NCBI GenBank assembly: GCA_004123355.1
Contig: SCHM01000001.1
Coordinates: 1,852,001 to 1,916,000 of the forward strand
Length of the DNA: 64,000 bases
Direction of reading: 5' to 3'
Source of the DNA: Amphirosellinia nigrospora
Lineage: Eukaryota > Ascomycota > Sordariomycetes > Xylariales > Xylariaceae
The translations under genes were made by a program, and so were the position numbers. Below, piece after piece: positions 10,026 through 21,663 of the stretch (positions within the stretch are counted from its first letter, which is position 1; every line of letters begins with the position of its first letter). The notes beneath the pieces were generated by a model. The model was not told the origin of the DNA and ran no database searches. It saw nothing but the letters and a program-made list of their open reading frames with translations.

Positions 10026-11827
10026 TTATTCTTCGGGCACATCTACCCAAGTTTGCGAGTTAACTTCGTACTGCCCAATACACACGCGCCGTGTATTATC
10101 ACCATTCTGCCCCCTCTTGCAGAACAACAGCACTTTGTTGAAAGGTTCGCCTGAGTAAACAACCTCGACGTCACGAAGCCTATAACATGCCGGCAAGACC
10201 GGCAACGCGTCTTGATGAGAGCCGCAACTTGCCATCTCGAATGATGTATAATAGGCTCCCTCCTCCACCTCCACAACCCTTCTCGCAACAGTCGCCGCAA
10301 TTCTCGCATCCCAGAACCCTTCTCTATGGACCATGGGCTGTAAAAGTTCGACTGCTTTATGTCGAACACAATGGACGCGGCATTTAAGAGCCGTGTAGTA
10401 TAGCTGTGGTAAGCAACCAACATCAATGATTGATCGAGAAGTGTCGAATGATATCGGGTCTGATGGCGGTGCAGTCTTGTCTAGAGACCCACCGGGTATT
10501 GAGCACAGCGCTGTAGCTTGCTCAATTACAATAAGAAAGTGGTCGGTAAACGCATCAAAGACTGATTCGTCCTCAGGGCTCATACATGTATGTGCCATGA
10601 TGGTTACCATGGTGTGGTACATGGCCAGGATGCAGTATGCCTTTCGGTATTCGATGGATTGGTTACCAAAAAGTGATTCTTCCGAAGCCTTTAAAATCTT
10701 TAGCCAATGCTCTAAGTCTACCAGGACTGATGCCTGAAGCCTAACCATGCCGCTGGGAACAGGGGAAGGGCTGACAGCATCTTTCTTGTGCTGGCGGGCT
10801 TGGGCAGAAAGGTAGAATACTCGATGAAGCTGCCTATCGAGCTCAAGCCATGCAAACCTATGCGAGCCGAATTTCTGTTGTTGAGGAAGTGGAGGGGGTA
10901 TTAGGAAAGGCACAGTATAAGAATGGCAACTAAATGGTTGGCAGAGGTTGATCTGGATATATAACCGAGAGAGAACCTCCATAGTCCAATAGTCTGTAGA
11001 ATTTCCAGTTGCAGCTTTTAGCAGAGTAGCACTGGACACATTCGCTCTGCTGACTCGGCCATTTTCAATATTGGGAGAGCTGCTCCATACCTGCGAGAAG
11101 TTTGAGCCCGCTGCGAACATGGTTTTGTGCCGAAATGAAGTTCCCCGGAGGAATTCGATAGAAACGAAAACGATACAAACAATTAGAGTTATTCGAAAAG
11201 ACGCCTTATCTCTACACGAGAAACATGGTTGCAAGTGAGTGATAGCTTGCAAATAATGCTCCAGGGTAAATATCTCGGCCTCCTTGGGAGCTTTCAAAGA
11301 GCCCGGTTTCCTAGTGGTGTGATAACCTCCACGGTGAACAGAGCTCAATGCCAAGACAGCGTTGAATACGGCTCGATCACTAAGACAAGCTTGCGGCAGA
11401 AGCGCACCCCAGAAGTCACTATTAAATGACCCCGGCAACTTAGTTAGTGTGTAATGTCGGAACCAATCGAAATGCTCCTTTTCCACGGCTGTGGCGACAA
11501 GTAAGGGGATGTGAAGGAGCTGAGGGCTAGTAATCGCAGCAACGCCTCTGCCGCCTCGGCGATGATAGGGCCCGTGTAAGTTGCCTCTTCCACCTCCACC
11601 TCCCCATACGCCATAGCCGTCACAAACCCTCCCAGTAGATACGCACCGGTGACATACAGGATAGGATTCGTCGCATTTTACTTTTCGTTTCCTGTTGGCG
11701 CCGGTGAGCTTCAAAACTGCGGGAAACGCGGCGAGTAGATAAACTACCTGCATGTGGCACAGCCAGATTTTGACCTTGGCCGGTCGCTCGGCCGGGAACT
11801 TGCTCGTTTCGTGGTGGCAAGCTCCAT
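10026..11827 (-). CDS. Zn2Cys6 transcription factor, intact, intron in the zinc cluster
   Basis: I place the start at 11827 (MELATTKRASSRPSD). Exon 1 (11827-11748) reads RSKSGCATC. An intron at 11747-11692 (56 bases, GTAGTT..ACAG) splits the next arginine codon, and exon 2 (11691-10026) continues RKRKVKCDE, YPVCHRCVSTGRVCDGYGVW. This gives the canonical six cysteines. An unspliced reading stays open through the intron but destroys the first two cysteines, so the spliced form is clearly right. The product is 581 residues with a glycine-rich linker (about residue 67) and a fungal regulatory region (YLQAITHLQ, ITLIVCIVFVSIEFLRG). It is divergent to the reductase at 12483, with 655 bases between starts. 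Its target is unknown; control of the neighbour is inference. Confidence 0.85.
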
Positions 11828-12482
11828 TACCCAATCTGACTGGCAGAGTAGTCCGTCTCAAAAATGCAAGGCAGTGGCTCCGGCCGCAAAAAAACCTGAG
11901 AGAAGGACAAGAGACGAAATTTGGTCACCCTGACTCCCATTTCGTTACGAAACCATGACTGGGGTAATAAGAACCGCATTCATACTAGATGGAGCTGTGG
12001 GTTTGTGGATCGGAATGTCGTTGGTGTGCTCGGCAATTACGCAATCTAATTGGATCGGGGATCCAGCGGAGTGGACTCGCCCGGCCGGCAAGGATGGCCC
12101 GTATAATCCGGTGCATCGAGTTCTTCAGCAATAGTAGATTCTGATGCACCAAACACGGAGAATATGGGAACCAACATGTTGAAAACGGACTTATGGTGTC
12201 CTAAACACCGGGTCCTTAGTCAAGCAAAACTATTTCGGTATTCAGGCTGTCAAGGCGCCAAATGCCAAGTGTGCCATCTCGGCAATCTGAGAATATGATT
12301 GGGTGCTCATGTCATGCTCAACAACGTCCGGCTCGAGCGATATGATGGAACGAAAAGTACAAGAACTCGGCCGTATCCCTTTTCCTTTTACACAAAGATC
12401 CCTAAGTACGCTCTATCACTCACCAACTCTACGCCGCTCGAATCCATACAAGTCTCAGCTCTACGGACATCAGCAATACATC
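11828..12482. promoter_or_regulatory. Divergent intergenic region between Zn2Cys6 gene and aldo/keto reductase
   Basis: The 655 bases between the two start codons must hold both promoters. A perfect 8-base palindrome CCGGCCGG lies at 12081-12088, inside GCCCGGCCGGC. Zn2Cys6 dimers commonly bind paired CGG triplets, so this is a plausible operator, but binding is not shown by the sequence. Confidence 0.4.
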
Positions 12483-13776
12483 ATGGCCCCTCCGTGCGCC
12501 CTCCGTACACTCGGCAAGAATGGCCCACAAGTCTCAGCTATTGGCTTTGGACTTGAGAGTTTGTCGACCGACGGTTATGGGTCGCACCCTTCTGACGAGG
12601 AGCGCTTTAAAATTTGTGATCGCGCTCTCGAATTAGGGGTTACTTTTTGGGACAGCTCAGAGTAAGTAGATTTGTTGGAACTTACACTGTGAAACTTGCC
12701 ATGAGGTGGCAGATGGAAAATGAAGACGTAATCCTGTCACAGCCGCTGACATATTACTCGTCCAGCCTTTACGGCGATAGCGAAGAGATGGTTGGGAACT
12801 GGTTCAAGCGCACTGGAAAACGTAACGATATCTTCATTGCTACGAAGTTTGGGTATATTGTCGACAGCCAGAGATACACAGTTGACAGCTCTGCTGCTCA
12901 TTGCAAAGAAGCGTGTGAAAGGAGTCTCAAGAGGCTTGGAATCGACTCGATTGACCTGTGTAAGTCATGTTATCGGAATTTGTCTAGGTTCGTCTATCCA
13001 CGCCATCACCTCACTTTACTAACTTCTTTGTCTTCGCCAATAAGACTATGTTCACAACGTCGATACCGAGACCCCCATAGAGTCAACCATGCGAGCAATG
13101 AAAGAACTACAATGGTAGGAACATGACAATCGATGCCCATCGTATACATCCGTATCAAACTAACCCGCAACTTCCCAACAGCGAAGGCAAAATCAAGCAC
13201 ATCGGGCTATCGGCCGTATCATCCACTACGCTCCGCCGAGCCTGCAAGATCGCGCCCGTCGCCGCCTACCAGATGGACTATTCCGTTTTTATGCGCGACA
13301 TCGAGGGTCCCGCAGGCACAGACCTGCTGTCGACGTGTCGTGAGCTAGGCGTCGCTTTCGTAGCCGCTATGCCTCTCGGGCGCGGCATGATCACTGCAGC
13401 GTTTAGCAACGGCACCCCGCTAGCGGACGAGAAGGATACCCGTGCCGAGCGAATGCCGCGATTCCAGGACGCAAACCGCGATACCAACGCGCGTGCTGTA
13501 GGGCGCCTCGCCGCTTTCGCGGACGCCAAGGAGAATTGCGAGTCGGTTTCCCAGCTCGCGCTGGCCTGGTTGCTAAAGCAGGGCGATGACATCATTCCTA
13601 TCCCGGGGACGAAGAGAATTAAAAACTTAGAGACGAATCGCGCCGCTTTGGATGTTGTGCTGAGCGATGAGGAGGAAAAAAAGATTCGCACGTTTGTGGA
13701 AGGTGTTGAGATTAAAGGCGGTCTTGTGCCTCCGGGATTGGAGGACTTTTATTATCGCGATACTAAGGAAGAGTAG
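12483..13776 (+). CDS. Aldo/keto reductase, intact, four exons
   Basis: NADPH-dependent carbonyl reductase of the broad YakC/AKR13-like type. Exons are 12483-12661, 12766-12959, 13045-13114 and 13182-13776; all phases close and give 345 residues. It starts MAPPCALRTLGKNGPQVSAI. Catalytic residues are visible: Asp and Tyr in WDSSDLYGDSEE, Lys in IFIATKFG and His in YYVHNVD. Later barrel motifs are EGKIKHIGLS, YQMDYSVF, AMPLGRGM and the cofactor-binding IPIPGTKRIKNLETN. The C terminus (GGLVPPGLEDFYYRDTKEE) is shorter and unlike the usual YP(E/D) ending. The first intron ends TCCAG at 12765. It is divergent to the Zn2Cys6 gene at 10026-11827. Substrate unknown. Confidence 0.92.
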
Positions 13777-14149
13777 AGCACCCAGATTGATGACGAAGCA
13801 ATGCTTGGTTTCCTTATCGGCTCGTTGGACTAGCATAGTATCATTTTCGTTGCTTAGCCTTTTGTAGCAGCTACAACGTAGATAAATACTCTATACTATA
13901 CTTGATTGCGACTCCAAAGCTAGTTTTCTCAAGACGTGCGACTATTAGCTATCATAATTTGAGAACTAGAACAGATAAGCAAAACCAGATACGCTCAAAA
14001 TGACAATATCTATTGGTAATTTCACCGCGTTCCGCTTATACCCGTTCCGAAGATACCCAAATAGTTTGCTTTTTTTTGTCGCTTCCGGGTGGCGGTTAAG
14101 ATGACGTCGCGTGATAACCTCCATGGGATCCACGGCGTGTAGTTTCCAG
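13777..14149. other. Intergenic, no gene seen
   Basis: Convergent spacer between the reductase and the MFS remnant on the opposite strand. It contains no protein-like frame. Confidence 0.5.
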
Positions 14150-14541
14150 TGAAATTATGCCTCACGCTATTGTGCATGGCGGCGAGAAGCTTCGGTCTTT
14201 TGGACAGAGTTGACGCAGTTCCTTTCCAGCTGCCGAAGAGATTGAACAGAAACGCAGTGCTAACTGCGCCGCCGGCGATTGCAAAAGCTACATTGATGCC
14301 AGCTGCATCCGCCTCTAAAATTCTTGGCACCACATCAGGCAAAAAAGCAGTCTAGAGTTCAGTAGCTCCAGTGGCAATCGCCAGAGCTAGGTTCACATCT
14401 GGAGTAGTGATAGGGACCTGACCCAGTAAATAGTTGACAAACCGACCTAGGTACACTGCGCGGCTGTACGAAGACAGTCAGTCCTATGATCTGGAAGGTT
14501 ATAGATACACCTAGAGATATATTTTTTCGGTTACGATTCAA
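14150..14541 (-). pseudogene. MFS transporter C-terminal remnant
   Basis: Minus-strand pieces in two frames read AVYLGRFVNYLLGQVPITTP, then NLALAIATGATEL, LPDVVPRILEADAAGINVAF and AIAGGAVSTAFLFNLFGSW. This matches the last two membrane segments and the loop of DHA2-type major facilitator pumps (proton-driven drug or toxin efflux). There is a stop between the pieces, and no earlier transmembrane segments follow upstream toward 15 kb. About 130 of the usual 550 residues remain, so this is a relic. Confidence 0.5.
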
Positions 14542-15174
14542 CCAGAGGGGGGAATTATGAGCTCAAAGGTGAAACAGATAACGTGACCCACAGAGAATGA
14601 TGGTCGTGATGGATGAAATGTCGGCAACGTTAAAATAATTTGGTAGATAGATAGCGGACATTATCTCCTATATCATTAAGCTTGGTTTCATTCATGATGA
14701 TTTGATGGATACCTCGAAGGTAGACGAGGTAAGCATGTTTCCAGCTATCAATATAATGACGAAGCTAAAGCGTCCTGGGGAGCTGCACTGCATGACCAAA
14801 TGACCATAGATCCTCTGATAGCAACGGAGGTAATCAGCTAACTACTGGACAAGAGATTTGGGCGTTCAATGCGTCCGAACGCAGTTTTCAGACTTTGAAG
14901 AGTACATAGAATATAGAATTGTAGATTGCGGGTCATTGTATCCCCCGCCTACTTACTAACTAATATTAATGATGAGTATATGGCTTCTTGATTGCGCCTG
15001 CAACGTTAAGGACGCGACCGACCATTCCTGTTCGAGGATAATTACCATGAACACTTGAAATCAATTCCACCTAACATAGTATTTAGAAATAGCTTATTGT
15101 CATCACCATAAACACTCTGTTGATCGAAATCCATTTTTATTTTCATCTACTAACTTGTCTGAGTTCAAAGAAAT
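14542..15174. other. Intergenic, no gene seen
   Basis: AT-rich spacer without a credible frame on either strand. Confidence 0.5.
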
Positions 15175-16636
15175 CTATTTTACACCTAGAATCCATCCCC
15201 CACAGTGATCATACTCAACACCCCCTCGCACTGAAAGGTAATCTTCTTTTGCTGTACCCTCCTGTATCAACCGACCTTCTAAGTCAAAAAAGCGTGATCC
15301 TCCACATGGGTGGACGAGAGTCGTGCGGCTGGGCAAATCAAGTTCTCCACCTGCCCCTTCAAGATGGCGAATTGCATTTTTTACCTCCGAAAAGGAGTTT
15401 GCAACGGCTTGAAAGCCTTCGTAACTCGTATAAAAGTCCGGCATGGGTTCGTTGTTCAAATCTAAGACTCCTCGCCCGCCTACCGCGGTAATATCCTTGG
15501 CGTGGATGTGAAACAACAGGGTAGCATATAGCACCCATAAAGTAGCTCGACCGGCTAGATCATCGAGTTCAATGTGCTTGCCGACAAGGTACTGATCCAG
15601 TAGCCCGAGGGTATGAGAAATTGTAGAAAAGCTATGATGCACTGCATCATTGATAGATTCTTCTGCCGGTCCGGTTCGCGGTGGGAAGGTAACAATAAGG
15701 CCCCGAATTCTTTTCCCAACAAATTCGCCAAGCTTGGGAGAGAACTGTTTCACGTCCCTAATTATTTGGTGCAGTTCAAACTCACGTACTGAAATATGCT
15801 CAAGCACTTCAACAGCACTGTCGGGTTGGATATCAACTTGATTCAAATAAGATGGGCTGGTCTCTCCTAATTGAACTAGTCGCTAAATGATGGTGCATAT
15901 AGGTTAATAAACGAGTGGTAAATTATATATTTGAACAACGGGTGTCCATATCAGATCAGACTTACCAAAAGCACGTTAAATTGAGCATTGACAGTTTCCA
16001 TTGCCTTCTGTTTGGCCTCCTCCCATGAAGCTGCATTGTCATGTCATTAATATCTCTACCATAGTCGATTTGTCAATAAAAGGCATCGGTGTATTTCCAG
16101 TTTGTCTCTTCACTACCCAGAGGGTTTTTATGTTCGGATCATACGCGACGTGTGCGTCATATAGCTGCTGGATATCGCTGAGAAGCACGCGCCAAATTGA
16201 ACGGATGTCATGCGCCCCGAAGTTTGGCCAGGCCTCTCGTCCAAAAAGGCTCCATCGCCGACGGTCGGGATATTCCAGGAAGCAGCGGCCGCCGAGGTCA
16301 TATAATAGCCGTGGTGTTCGGTTTGACATGCCGGGATCATCGGTAATTTGTCGAATATAGCCTGGGCGTTGTTGATTTCATGTGGTTTTAGACTGACACG
16401 CGATTTTCTCTGATAGGGGGCATCACGTTAAATGCGGGGTCTTCAAGCCAAATTTCGTGCCTGAGTTTAGGATAAGCAGTAGAGCCATTAGCAAGGTTCG
16501 ATGAGGTGGATTTGTTGATTCTGCTCGAGTGTTGCTTAGGTCTAAGGTTGATGGTCAGTCTCGCTAGGCACTCTTGCAGTGAGTCTGAAGCAGGCCCACG
16601 GCGCGAAGGCACCGGGCGATGTACCGATGGGGCCAT
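15175..16636 (-). pseudogene. Unrecognised fungal protein, apparently frameshifted
   Basis: A protein-like path runs from MAPSVHRPVPSRRGPASDS (start 16636) through HEINNAQAIFDKLP and PRLLYDLGGRCFLEYPDRRR. It continues with LLSDIQQLYDAHVAYDPNIK, then AASWEEAKQKAMETVNAQF. A clear intron follows (GTAAGT near 15968 to TTTAG near 15883) and restores the frame into RLVQLGETSPSYLNQVDIQP. The final exon encodes about 230 residues ending GGVEYDHCGGWILGVK, including an LDQYLVGKHIELDDLAGRAT segment. The path needs about three single-base frame changes in the first half, and none in the last exon. I do not recognise the family: no membrane segment, no signal peptide, likely cytosolic. Confidence 0.45.
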
Positions 16637-17604
16637 GTTAGGCTGGAAGAATTTCAAAACGTAAGAAATAATCGCCTGGGCGCTATGTGCTGGTTTGCAG
16701 TTAATCAAGGGAGAAAGAACCCTTAAGTACACGTTTTTGCAGAAGTGAATTACCTAACGAAATAGTATTACTCAGGGTGAAAACATGCCAGCAATTAAAG
16801 TCAAGGGATAACTGCATGTATCAAGGGGGTTCACTTGGCGGCCAAAAACGCCACACCTGACGGCCTACTCTCACACACAAGTCGTACAAGTCAATTTATT
16901 TAGGTGAGTCACGCTAGCAACCCAAGCACAAAAGCTGATTCACTCGCGCCACGTCTATTATGTTTGTTTATCTTGTTTCCACTGGGCGAATTGTAATAAC
17001 CAGGGTGCTAGATACGTTCTTATTCTTTTGCCTCCAATATTGAGAGGAGTAGCTTATTGGCTGAACCACTCCTAAGGCTAAGACACGCAGCTAGATAGGG
17101 CGCAATTAGCTGCGACAGATCACGAAGCAAACATATCGTTAGCTCTATATCAATCGCTTAAGCGTAATCTATTTCCTCATTTGGCCATTGACTATGGGCT
17201 TCCAGGGCATCTTAGTCGCCATGTAACAGAACTGGGCCACTATATTATATTATTTCGTCGGATCAAGTGTTAGGAATAGAGAAATTTCTGGCTCTCGATA
17301 TCCAATCCACTAGGTATTTCTTCACCGTCATTGTTACAGTCGTAGTTAAATACTAGCACCTTGTCGTTCAGAACTGGCCTGATCCACGGTATCCTGTTGT
17401 TTATATTAGCCCTACTATGATATCTTAACGGCAGCATGATCAAATCAAAATTTCTCTTATCTATCTCTCCCACACAGCCATTCTGCCTCACTTCCAGTTG
17501 CGGATATCCAGGACACATTTTCCTCAATAGCCTACCTAGGTAGCTGAGCACACTCTACTCCAACAGTCTCGTCACTCGCCCGTTCTCCCTCTCCAGTTAG
17601 TCTA
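16637..17604. other. Intergenic, no gene seen
   Basis: No protein-like frame with a domain. A short CCTACCTAGGTAG palindrome-like motif lies near 17531. Confidence 0.5.
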
Positions 17605-17767
17605 TGTCAGGGACCTCGTAGTATGGGGTAGGTCATCTATACTTGTTGTTGCGCGAAGGTCTCTAAACCACCTCCGTAGGCGTAACTAAGCTATATACAG
17701 AAGATCTCTTTGTTCCTGAAGTGGCTGGGGTAATGTGGCTGGGGTAATGTGGCGTGACTTCATGACA
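17605..17767 (-). mobile_element. Solo LTR, subfamily A copy 2
   Basis: This 163-base element is in opposite orientation to 7350-7522 and clearly homologous along its length. Termini are TGTCA...TGACA. It is flanked by perfect 5-base duplications GTCTA (17600-17604 and 17768-17772). It carries a small tandem duplication (GTGGCTGGGGTAAT twice, near 17720-17750). There are no internal genes, so it is a recombined or solo LTR. Confidence 0.85.
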
Positions 17768-17772
17768 GTCTA

Positions 17773-18980
17773 CATCATATAATCATGACTTTCGTCCCCG
17801 GTTTTTATGATACTCTGCCCAACCTGATTGAAGAGTGTGTATTACACTACCTGAGTCGATTGACCGCATTACCTGAGGGTTCATTTTGAGAGGACTGCTC
17901 TGTCATTAGCTTGCCTCGCACCTATGCTGTTCTCCACTAAGGGTCGAGTTCGAGGGCAAAGCCCGGGAGACCTGCGGCTACAATCCGTTCACCACAAAAA
18001 ATCCAGAGCAATCCGGAGTACTTACAAAAAAACAGAAAGATCAGAAAAGAGCGGTGTAACAAACATAGGTGCCCGTGCCTTCAAACCGCCCAAGCCTCCG
18101 TCTGCCCTAGATATCAATTTTCTGAATATTGGCTTTTTGCTGTACCAGCGGAAGTTGTTAAATTCAGCCTCGAATTGGTACTAACAACAGAACCAAGAAA
18201 AGGACGGCCTGGGATACGAAAGCTTGCACTGGTAGAGGCATTGGCGGAGTGGCCTTGCCACTTAAGATTACAAGTTCATAACCTTCCATTCACCTGATCT
18301 AATACAAGTATTACTGTCATCCGTTGCAGCAGCATAACCCACGACCTATACATATGCATCTTTACTCTCTCATTTAGTCACGAATTTGTAAGTTGCGATC
18401 ATGTCACAAGGTAAAATCAATACCATTAATACTCCGAAAGCATTAACGGGATATATGTTGCCACACGGACCACCCACAGGACCCAGCCACAAGACTTAGC
18501 CACAGGAGCCACACTGGCTCCTGTAAGACCGGCACCGCTCCGAGGCATTTTCGGGGGCTGAGACATAATATATTGGCGTAATTACATTGGTTAGGATAGC
18601 CTCAACCCCTCTTGAGGAGCCATGCTTTCGGAGGCCTGCGAGCAGGCAAAGCGATGAAAGCGAAAGGTCAGCTCTACCATTCAATTCGGCAAAGCAGTAT
18701 TTCAACACAAACGTCCTGGGAATTCGTCTATAAATTGAGGGCATGGGCGAGGTTACATTAAAGTCGAAACTCGGCAACCAGAGCCCCTAGAGACTCCCGA
18801 AGGATTATTAGCTGAATTGAACTACAAATTCCAAGCACTTGAGCACAAACCCTTATCACATACGTTCACATTTACGCAACAGAACAGCCACGCCTAGAGA
18901 GTAAAACACTTCTAGTGAGCGATCAATAGTAGTATATTAAGATGATCTTATCGCGAGAGTCAGCCACCCAAGTATGCTGT
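17773..18980. other. Intergenic, no gene seen
   Basis: Short frames only (for example 18777-18496 minus), with no domain or codon pattern I can support. Confidence 0.45.
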
Positions 18981-20061
18981 TTATCCTGAATTGGGATCCA
19001 CGCCTGTCGCGCCCCCTCCGAGGTACCACGAACCAATGTCTGTCAATTGGCCAGCATTATTCAAAAACGTTGGATTAGGACCGACGTTACTATTCTCAGA
19101 CTAGAAAATCTCATGTCAGTAGAATACTCGAAAGTCTGGAACCCCGCCAGAGCCTTGGAAGAACCCATGATTTGATCAGCTCATTTAGAAAACTTGGTGC
19201 ACTTACCCGAAACGCGCCAAAATACGAATATCTTTCGACCTGATCAAAACCATCCAAGTAATCCACAGCCTGGTTATAGTAGTCCTGGGTTGCTTGCAGA
19301 CTTTGTTGAGCATATGCGAACTCCGTGACCCAGATCTTGGCCCTAGGAAACCTATATGGTTTCGTTAGCTAATAGTCCACTTATTGAATACGTCCAGTCT
19401 CCAATTCACTCAAAGGATGTCAAGTGAATGTTGCCACTTAATAGTTCTGCTTACACTGAAATAGCCTCATTGATATGAGACTGAAGTCCTGCAAAGTTGT
19501 CGTACCAGTGGACCGGTAAAAAGTCGTACGGGCACTCGTTCCCTGCACCCTTCTGGGACATCATATCGGTACAATTACCGTTAAATTGCTCAAGCCAGAC
19601 CAAGCCATCGGGAGAACCTGCGACAGCGGGAAGTCCGATCCTCACGCCCTTTTGTTGCAGTGGAACGAAGTCGGCTATCCAAGCGCGTGCTGCATCTGCA
19701 GGTGCGATCTGGCTGCCGCCCCAGGCAAACGGGAAGTTAGGCTCATTGTAACTAACACGGCTTTGATACTCGTGCCGCTGTCTATAAGCTGGGTTATGTA
19801 TTGGCTGAAGCTGGTGTCTTCCGGGTTACTGCTTATTCCCCATTTCTGGGGTACAAACTCGAATTGCGACTGAGGAACGTTGCTGAACTGGGAGCTTGGT
19901 TCTTGGCCGTAGTTGTAATACCATGTCAGGTCGGAATCGCCCTGAAGCCAGATTGAATCGTCCTGTGGGTAGTTATCATTGTGTAAAAATAACAAGCCAC
20001 GTTTCGTGGAACGTGTGGCCGCAGCCGACGAAACCAACAGCAATGCCAAAAACCCACGCAT
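18981..20061 (-). CDS. GH128-type secreted beta-1,3-glucanase (one apparent frameshift)
   Basis: Likely cleaves beta-1,3-glucan at the cell wall. A signal peptide (MRGFLALLLVSSAAA) is followed by KRGLLFLHND. Exon 1 is 20061-19455, exon 2 19351-19207, exon 3 19100-18981. Key motifs are YNEPNFPFAWGGSQIAP (acid/base Glu), NECPYDFLPVHWYDNF and AKIWVTEFAYAQQS (nucleophile Glu). The end is YSYFGAFR, then GSWYLGGGATGVDPNSG. This is the order of the Glyco_hydro_cc/GH128 family, at a normal length of about 290 residues. Near 19751-19758 one base seems to be missing between IKAVL and SYNEPN. Adding exactly one base makes all three exon phases close, so the gene is probably functional and the gap a sequence error. 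Confidence 0.85.
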
Positions 20062-20499
20062 TATTGAGGTCTCGCTGCACTTCAAAAGAATATACAAGGT
20101 TCTACAGAGAAGAAATGCTGAAAAGCCAACAGTGATCCTACATTTATATATTTGAAAAGAAGGGATGAAGGCCTGACGTGACTAACTGTACATGCCGAGA
20201 GAGATTGCATACTCCTTGGTGCAACCCCTTAAGGCCTTCTCCTGGAAACAATATGTTCTGTATTTTCCTACTACCCGTGCACTACCATGGCACGCTTACC
20301 CTTAAAGAGAAGGTGTTCAATATTTGAGGAGATGACCGGCACGATGGGAATATAGATGGACCGTTTCAAAGTACCAAAATGCACCTAGTAGCACTAACCT
20401 TAGCGTCGGTGAATTTCGTCTCCAACGTTGGTCTGCCGGGGTTTGAGTATGCTGCGCAAGAACCACGTGCGATCGTTGATCTCGTGAATCTTGAGATGC
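20062..20499. other. Intergenic, GH128 promoter side
   Basis: No gene. It holds the upstream region of the GH128 gene and ends at a solo LTR. Confidence 0.5.
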
Positions 20500-20655
20500 T
20501 GCCAGGAAACAGAGATCTAGACACACGAACCCAACCGAAGATAAAGAGACTCTCTGTATATAGTCAAATAGTCACATAGAGTCCACGGAGATGACTTCAC
20601 TGATTCTCCGTGCAACAACAGATATCTACACCCTGCCCTTGCAAGTTCCATGACA
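20500..20655 (+). mobile_element. Solo LTR, subfamily B copy 1
   Basis: This 156-base element has TG...CA ends (TGCCAGGAAA...TTCCATGACA) and perfect 5-base flanking duplications GATGC (20495-20499 and 20656-20660). It shares GACTCTCTGTATATAGTC, the CGTGCAACAACAGAT stretch and its terminal bases with 56718-56844. It shares shorter core motifs with the two subfamily A copies. It is solo, with no internal region. Confidence 0.75.
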
Positions 20656-20660
20656 GATGC

Positions 20661-21663
20661 AGAAGACATAGAAAACATGATCGTGATCGGCAATGACAAT
20701 AGTAAATGTAGCGCCAGCGAATCATACGCCCCTGCATTAGATTATCTGAGTAGGCAAATTGATCGGCCCGTCCCCGGATTTGCGATGCGGCACAGAACCG
20801 CCGGATTAACAGGGACCAGGGTTTTCGGCTCACTAGTGGAAACAAATGACTAAGTTTGCGTGACTCTAGTACATGCCCATCCCAAAAACGATCAAGCTTC
20901 TAACCCTGAATTGTCATAAATCCTGTTTGTAACACGAACAATATCTAAAGGTGCCGAAGAGGAAGGGGGACTAGAGAGATACTAGAATTCCTGACACTAT
21001 GATATGTGGGGTGTGGGGATAACACACCCACTCTTGCTAGCAGGGGGTTAATATAGCTAGGTACTTCCCCTATACTATGTATTAGATCGAGGAGATGAAA
21101 ACAAGGACGTATCTGCATTTGCTGATTCTACGCTCGAGCATGCGTCACTATGTGAAAGGAGCGGGTTATAAGGTCTTCTGGGAATTTGCACAAGTTTAAA
21201 TAACTGCGCTTAGTAATTCTTAAATGTTACACATCAGGACACCAATGGGTTAAGATGTGGTCATTTATATCATATTCAACATCGACTTTTTAGCACGACA
21301 ATAATGCTAAATTACCGATAAATCCCACTCCCCGTCTATGTACTAACCTAGCAGCGTTCAAAGGTAACACACTTAGCGCATTTTTGTTAGTTCTTAACTG
21401 CAGCTGAGCTGATGTACATTTACCTATGCGTAACTACGACTTGGTCTACAAATAGAGAGAAGTGAGCATAGAAGTTCCTTAATCCAGAGGAGAACTAATC
21501 AACACTATCGTGTGAACGTAATCACTTGTTGTATTGCTTACGTGTGCCTATTTACAGCATTTGTTGAGACAGATCGCGACGCACATTGTTCAACCACTCC
21601 AACATGGCCACCCAGTCCATCTCGGGAGGACAATATCCCCTATCCACGCGCGTGGTAGGTTAT
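20661..21663. other. Intergenic, no gene seen
   Basis: Short frames only. It separates the LTR from the 3' end of the racemase-like gene. Confidence 0.45.

Noticed and set aside
10043-10426. 127-codon minus frame
   Set aside because: It lies fully inside the Zn2Cys6 gene in another frame and has no independent coding signal.
7350-17767. Calling the TGTCA...TGACA elements MITEs of a DNA transposon
   Set aside because: The ends are TG...CA, the inverted ends are short and imperfect, and three copies have 5-base duplications. This is the usual picture of solo LTRs. A transposon with 5-base duplications remains possible but less likely.
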